Assembly (NCBI GenBank): GCA_018816605.1
Contig: JAHIVS010000708.1
Coordinates: 1-7,188 of the forward strand
Length of the DNA: 7,188 nt
Reading direction: 5' to 3'
Source: Pseudomonadota bacterium
Lineage (GTDB): Bacteria; Desulfobacterota; Desulfobacteria; Desulfobacterales; Desulfobacteraceae
Made by a program: the position numbers and the translations under genes. Under the pieces are notes generated by a model. That model was not told the DNA's origin. It searched no databases and worked only from the letters and a program-made list of their open reading frames with translations. Of the stretch, positions 4,929 to 7,188 are shown in pieces. Each line of letters starts with the position of its first letter. Position 1 is the first letter of the stretch.

Positions 4929-5579
4929 ATGCAAAACAGAGTTTTTATTGAAGGAATCGTAGCAAAAGCATACAAGTATAAAAACGATCTTTTTCTTAGG
5001 CTTGCTTGCTATCGAGATCCTAGAGAACCAATCAAAAGAAATGCAGAGGGTCGGGATGAACCGGATTATATTAGTGTCAGACTGACCAACGCCGTACCTA
5101 AACTAATAACCTATGAAGTTGGACTCCACTTAAGAATAGAGGGATTGTTACAATCCCGCGAATATCAGGAAAACCTAGACGAATATTTAGGTCGGAGCAA
5201 TGTGCAAAAACTTCCAAATCGGCCAAGTGTTGAGATTATTGGCGGAAATGGAAGAGAAATTACTGCTGAACGGAATCTGCTTGAAGTGTTGGCAGAAAAC
5301 ATAGTCGTAATTTTTGAGAAAATGAGTCCTGTCAGCGAGGATGGGACTACTATTTCAGTTCCTGATGAACGCAAGCCTGATCTGAGCACTACTAACAAGC
5401 TCAGTGTTCACGCAGAAACAAAGCCCCAATCCAAGCCGGTTGTACCACCCGTACAACCAAAGCCGGTTAATCAGAAAAATCAACCAAAGCCGGCGCAACA
5501 AAATAACAAACCCAAACCGCAAGCCGCGAACAATCAACCAAAGCAGCCGATAGCGGGTCAGGGCAAGAATAAGAAATAA
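4929..5579 (+). CDS. SSB-like single-stranded-DNA-binding protein with a repetitive tail
   Basis: 216 aa. The ATG at 4929 has GGAGG at 4917-4921, seven bases upstream. Residues 1-130 follow the bacterial SSB OB-fold pattern: MQNRVFIEGIVAK at the start, LFLRLACYR (21-29) in the place of the core strand, DYISVRL (46-52), LRIEGLLQSREYQ (68-80, compare VEGRLQTRSYE in SSBs) and EVLAENIVVIFEKM (119-132). It would bind single-stranded DNA in replication, repair, recombination or DNA uptake. The tail (about 145-216) is disordered, rich in Pro, Lys, Gln and Asn, and carries a 9-residue tandem repeat. It ends in basic GQGKNKK and lacks the acidic DDDIPF-type tip that recruits partner proteins to housekeeping SSBs. 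It is therefore likely a secondary, specialised SSB or a diverged OB-fold protein. It is monocistronic, with its own promoter and terminator. Confidence 0.75.
   Translation: MQNRVFIEGIVAKAYKYKNDLFLRLACYRDPREPIKRNAEGRDEPDYISVRLTNAVPKLITYEVGLHLRIEGLLQSREYQENLDEYLGRSNVQKLPNRPSVEIIGGNGREITAERNLLEVLAENIVVIFEKMSPVSEDGTTISVPDERKPDLSTTNKLSVHAETKPQSKPVVPPVQPKPVNQKNQPKPAQQNNKPKPQAANNQPKQPIAGQGKNKK
5454..5561 (+). repeat. 27-bp tandem repeat encoding the SSB tail
   Basis: Four units of 27 bp start at 5454, 5481, 5508 and 5535 and encode QPKPVNQKN, QPKPAQQNN, KPKPQAANN and QPKQPIAGQ. The core CAACCAAAGCCGG is identical in units 1 and 2, degraded in unit 3 and nearly intact in unit 4 (CAACCAAAGCAG). The frame-preserving period means copy number can change without breaking the gene. 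Confidence 0.75.
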
Positions 5580-5597
5580 CCTACATTTGAATATATC

Positions 5598-5628
5598 TGG
5601 AACGCCATCCCAATAGGTTGGCGTTCCA
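5598..5628 (+). other. Stem-loop after the SSB-like gene
   Basis: TGGAACGCCA at 5598-5607 pairs perfectly with TGGCGTTCCA at 5619-5628 around an 11-base loop. No T-run follows, so it is probably an mRNA 3' stabilising structure or a protein site, not itself a terminator. Confidence 0.55.
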
Positions 5629-5673
5629 TTGAACCACCAGCACCGCCACAAGTGATAAGAGACGGAGAGAAAC

Positions 5674-5725
5674 AAAGAGAAAGGTCCGCACCCCAAAAGG
5701 GAGTGCGAACCCTCTTTATTTTTTT
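5674..5725 (+). terminator. Intrinsic terminator of the SSB-like transcript
   Basis: AAAGAG 5674-5679 pairs with CTCTTT 5712-5717. After an AAA bulge, 5683-5691 pairs with 5703-5711 (one mismatch), and CCC 5692-5694 pairs with GGG 5699-5701 around AAAA. Seven T residues follow at 5719-5725 and more T-runs shortly after. It closes the transcript about 100 bases beyond the SSB-like stop codon. Confidence 0.85.
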
Positions 5726-5782
5726 CCGTTTTTTTGTTCTTTGACAAACAATCATTTACCGCAACACGATCTCCAGAACACC

Positions 5783-6076
5783 GGGGACGGTGGCCGCAAA
5801 CCCCACCATAGGTTTGGTCGAGAGAAGCGCCGAAAAGCAGTGCCGGTAAAAGCGATTCAAAGTAATGACACCGAGAATAATAATTACACGGAGAAAATTA
5901 CTACCTTTAGAGCAGGCTTAGAGCAATGACATTAAGCTTCATGGGTAGTTCAAGTTACCGCTCTGCACAATCCTCAGCAACGACAAAAGGGTTTGTAGGG
6001 CGGTACAAGCGCGCCTTTGAAAGACCGGTAAGGGGGTGAGTTCAAGGGCATACTTGTACTGCTCTGCGTTTCGCAG
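5783..6076 (+). ncRNA. Candidate structured noncoding RNA
   Basis: This is the core of a 630-base stretch without a credible gene. The helices nest well. AGAGCA 5909-5914 with TGCTCT 6060-6065 closes a junction. Inside it, 5920-5924 pairs with 5960-5964, ACAAA 5983-5987 pairs with TTTGT 5992-5996, and GTACAAG 6003-6009 pairs with CTTGTAC 6053-6059, directly stacked on the closing helix. The last arm continues across a 3x3 internal loop with nine pairs (6013-6021 with 6041-6049) and a G-rich 19-base loop. The 5' part holds an H-type pseudoknot (5789-5816) and a weaker helix AGTAAT 5870-5875 region with ATTACT near 5897-5902. A perfect TTGACA lies at 5741-5746, but its -10 partner is poor. The strand is uncertain because the complement folds similarly. 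It does not match tRNA, tmRNA, RNase P RNA or SRP RNA signatures that I know. Confidence 0.4.
5789..5816 (+). other. Compact H-type pseudoknot
   Basis: Stem 1 is GGTGG 5789-5793 with CCACC 5803-5807. Its loop ends in CAAACC 5797-5802, which pairs perfectly with GGTTTG 5811-5816 as stem 2. The connecting loops are CCG (3 nt), 0 nt and ATA (3 nt), a geometry known to allow coaxial stacking. The two 6-mer and 5-mer pairings are exact, with no mismatch. Confidence 0.5.
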
Positions 6077-6087
6077 TGCGTAATCAA

Positions 6088-6112
6088 TTTTCGGTTAGGG
6101 TATGACCGAAAA
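6088..6112. other. Stem-loop between the RNA candidate and the minus-strand gene
   Basis: TTTTCGGT 6088-6095 pairs perfectly with ACCGAAAA 6105-6112 around a nine-base loop. Neither strand shows a good T-run directly after the stem, so a terminator role is uncertain. It could be the 3' hairpin of the upstream RNA candidate. Confidence 0.4.
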
Positions 6113-6158
6113 ACGAAAACCTTGCAATAAATAATTCATTCAGGCGACATTTTGTAAT

Positions 6159-6190
6159 AAAAAATCAACGACTGATCTTGTCGTTGATTT
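6159..6190 (-). terminator. Intrinsic terminator of the minus-strand gene
   Basis: A perfect 11-bp stem (6180-6190 with 6162-6172, loop of seven bases) is followed on the minus strand by TTTTTTATT reading 6164-6156. It begins 22 bases after the TAA stop of the minus-strand gene at 6212-6214. On the + strand no T-run follows, so it acts in the minus direction only. Confidence 0.85.
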
Positions 6191-6211
6191 GAGCTGCATA
6201 TAGAATATTTA

Positions 6212-7188
6212 TTATTGGATGTAAGTCTCAAGTTCAAGTAAACAGGGCGAACCAGAAGACTCACACAGAGGAGATTGGAGAAATCCAATATATAGAACTG
6301 GTTTTGTGTACCTGTCCAAAATGATTGTTTCCGGTAGAACGACGCCATTGACAGAAATAGTTGCGGTATCTCCTGACAAGGTGAGTTTCCATAGCAATAG
6401 TTGCCCCTCCGCGAAGTTATAAAAACCTTTACCCGTTATCTGACCTCCCTGGTAATCAACTCTAGGCATAACCGAACAACACTCCCAACCAGAACTGCCC
6501 CCTTTATTAACAATTCTTGGGTAAATTTCAGCTTGAACAAAATTACCCGGAGCTGATAACACTTTGACTCTCTGTTCATCTGTAACACCGACGATAATTC
6601 GATAGTTATCCGCGGTAATATCTTGGGTGTATTTACTAGCCCAAACATCGTCTAGGTGGGGCATTGTGCGAATTATTGTTGAGAAACTAATTTCGGTCTG
6701 GTCATTTATTGGAGTATAAAAGTAACCAACTGGATAATTGAAGTCCTGTTGATCATCGGTAGATTCTCTTACAACCTTCTTGTCCATACGTAAAGTTATT
6801 TCCCTAGAGCCATTAATAAATTCAACAAATGTGTTGAAGCCGTAATTGGTCGTTACCCCCCAGGAACCTGGAAACGGAGAAGGTGTCTGCGTTTCCTGTT
6901 TTTTTTGGTACTCTTCCAATGTTGATAACCGTCCAGAGATATTCGCAATGCTGGTTGATAGTGTCAATTCCTGCCCCGCTAGAGCTGTGACGCTATCTGA
7001 TATAGCGGATAATTTTTTATCTATATATTCTTGAGTTTTTTTTACGTCATCTAAATTAGGAATTGATGATTCAAGATTAATAATATCAGTTTTAATGGTT
7101 GGAAGTTGAACTGTCTGGATATTACTGATTTCGCCCTTTATTTTTGGAATGTCAGAAATAGAGTCTGCTATTGAAAGTGCCACAATGA
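6212..7188 (-). CDS. Coiled-coil and beta-rich surface-type protein, 5' end outside the window
   Basis: The reading frame is open through the right edge. A GTG at 7183-7181 could be a start, but the frame continues upstream as Ile and no ribosome site is visible, so I treat the 5' end as missing. Counted from that GTG, residues 1-95 show hydrophobic residues at heptad-like spacing (ISDIPKIKGEISNIQ, LSAISDSVTALAG, ISGRLSTLEEYQ), suggesting a coiled coil. A Pro-rich linker (about 98-108) leads to a beta-rich domain of about 215 residues. Its end, EGQLLLWKLTLSGDTATISVNG (two segments around 259-280) then PVLYIGFLQ and LELETYIQ, resembles the last strands of concanavalin-like jelly-roll domains. 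Cysteines occur at 235, 236, 307 and 314. A membrane helix or signal just beyond the edge would fit, but is not seen. I do not recognise the family. Confidence 0.75.
   Translation of the reverse strand, partial: IVALSIADSISDIPKIKGEISNIQTVQLPTIKTDIINLESSIPNLDDVKKTQEYIDKKLSAISDSVTALAGQELTLSTSIANISGRLSTLEEYQKKQETQTPSPFPGSWGVTTNYGFNTFVEFINGSREITLRMDKKVVRESTDDQQDFNYPVGYFYTPINDQTEISFSTIIRTMPHLDDVWASKYTQDITADNYRIIVGVTDEQRVKVLSAPGNFVQAEIYPRIVNKGGSSGWECCSVMPRVDYQGGQITGKGFYNFAEGQLLLWKLTLSGDTATISVNGVVLPETIILDRYTKPVLYIGFLQSPLCESSGSPCLLELETYIQ

Noticed and set aside
5741..5929. 62-codon open frame starting at TTG
   Set aside because: No ribosome binding site, a start within a T-rich terminator tail, a composition unlike a folded protein, and overlap with the pseudoknot and helices. 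RNA structure explains the region better.
5783..6120. tRNA, tmRNA, RNase P RNA or integron attC site in the structured region
   Set aside because: No cloverleaf with a proper T-arm, no tag reading frame, no conserved RNase P core such as GAGGAAAGTCC, and GTTAGGG at 6094-6100 lacks the matching inverse core of an attC site.
1..7188. CRISPR array, insertion sequence or prophage
   Set aside because: No evenly spaced direct repeats with spacers, no transposase or integrase frame and no terminal inverted repeats were seen; the only tandem repeat is in the SSB-like coding region.

Overview
The window carries a compact Tad-type (Flp) pilus gene set on the + strand, headed by a large secreted, membrane-anchored Ig-domain protein. 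It is followed by a separately promoted gene for a single-stranded-DNA-binding (SSB-like) protein, a long gene-free stretch that folds like a structured RNA, and a minus-strand gene for a coiled-coil/beta-rich surface-type protein cut by the right edge. A few codons of a divergent gene are visible at the left edge. The organism is a bacterium with moderate GC. The Pro/Thr-rich spacer of the form PTPTMTPSPT in front of a C-terminal membrane anchor, together with Tad genes, recalls Chloroflexota of the Anaerolineae type. This is inference from style, not from a marker gene.

Layout. 1-299: start of a minus-strand gene, then a divergent intergenic region with an extended -10 promoter on the + strand, an operator-like dyad over that -10, and a roughly 120-nt leader ending in a very strong intrinsic terminator placed before the first gene. 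300-2357: 685-aa Ig-domain surface protein. 2444-3055: unknown single-pass membrane protein. 3059-3592: A24 prepilin peptidase. 3661-3831: Flp major pilin. 3889-4299: TadE-like pseudopilin. 4301-4738: short TadG-like protein. 4739-4928: second promoter and leader with a hairpin of about 20 pairs and a T-tract. 4929-5579: SSB-like protein with a 27-bp tandem repeat in its tail, followed by a stem-loop and a terminator. 5726-6158: no credible gene, but an H-type pseudoknot and a nested multibranch fold. 6159-6190: terminator of the minus-strand gene. 6212-7188: minus-strand gene, 5' end outside the window.

How the genes work together. The peptidase would process the Flp pilin and the TadE-like pseudopilin. 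TadE and TadG proteins are the minor pilus components, and the Ig-domain protein is a plausible adhesin or pilus-associated surface protein. The secretion ATPase, platform proteins and secretin (tadA, tadB/C, rcpA/C) are not in the window, so the machine must be completed elsewhere. The SSB-like gene has its own promoter and may be unrelated to the pilus. DNA uptake would link the two, but nothing here proves it.

The most notable features are regulatory RNA. The pilus operon leader can form a GACC/GGTC pairing that excludes the base of its terminator, which is riboswitch-like logic. The 5783-6076 region holds a compact pseudoknot and a well-nested junction that I cannot assign to a known family.
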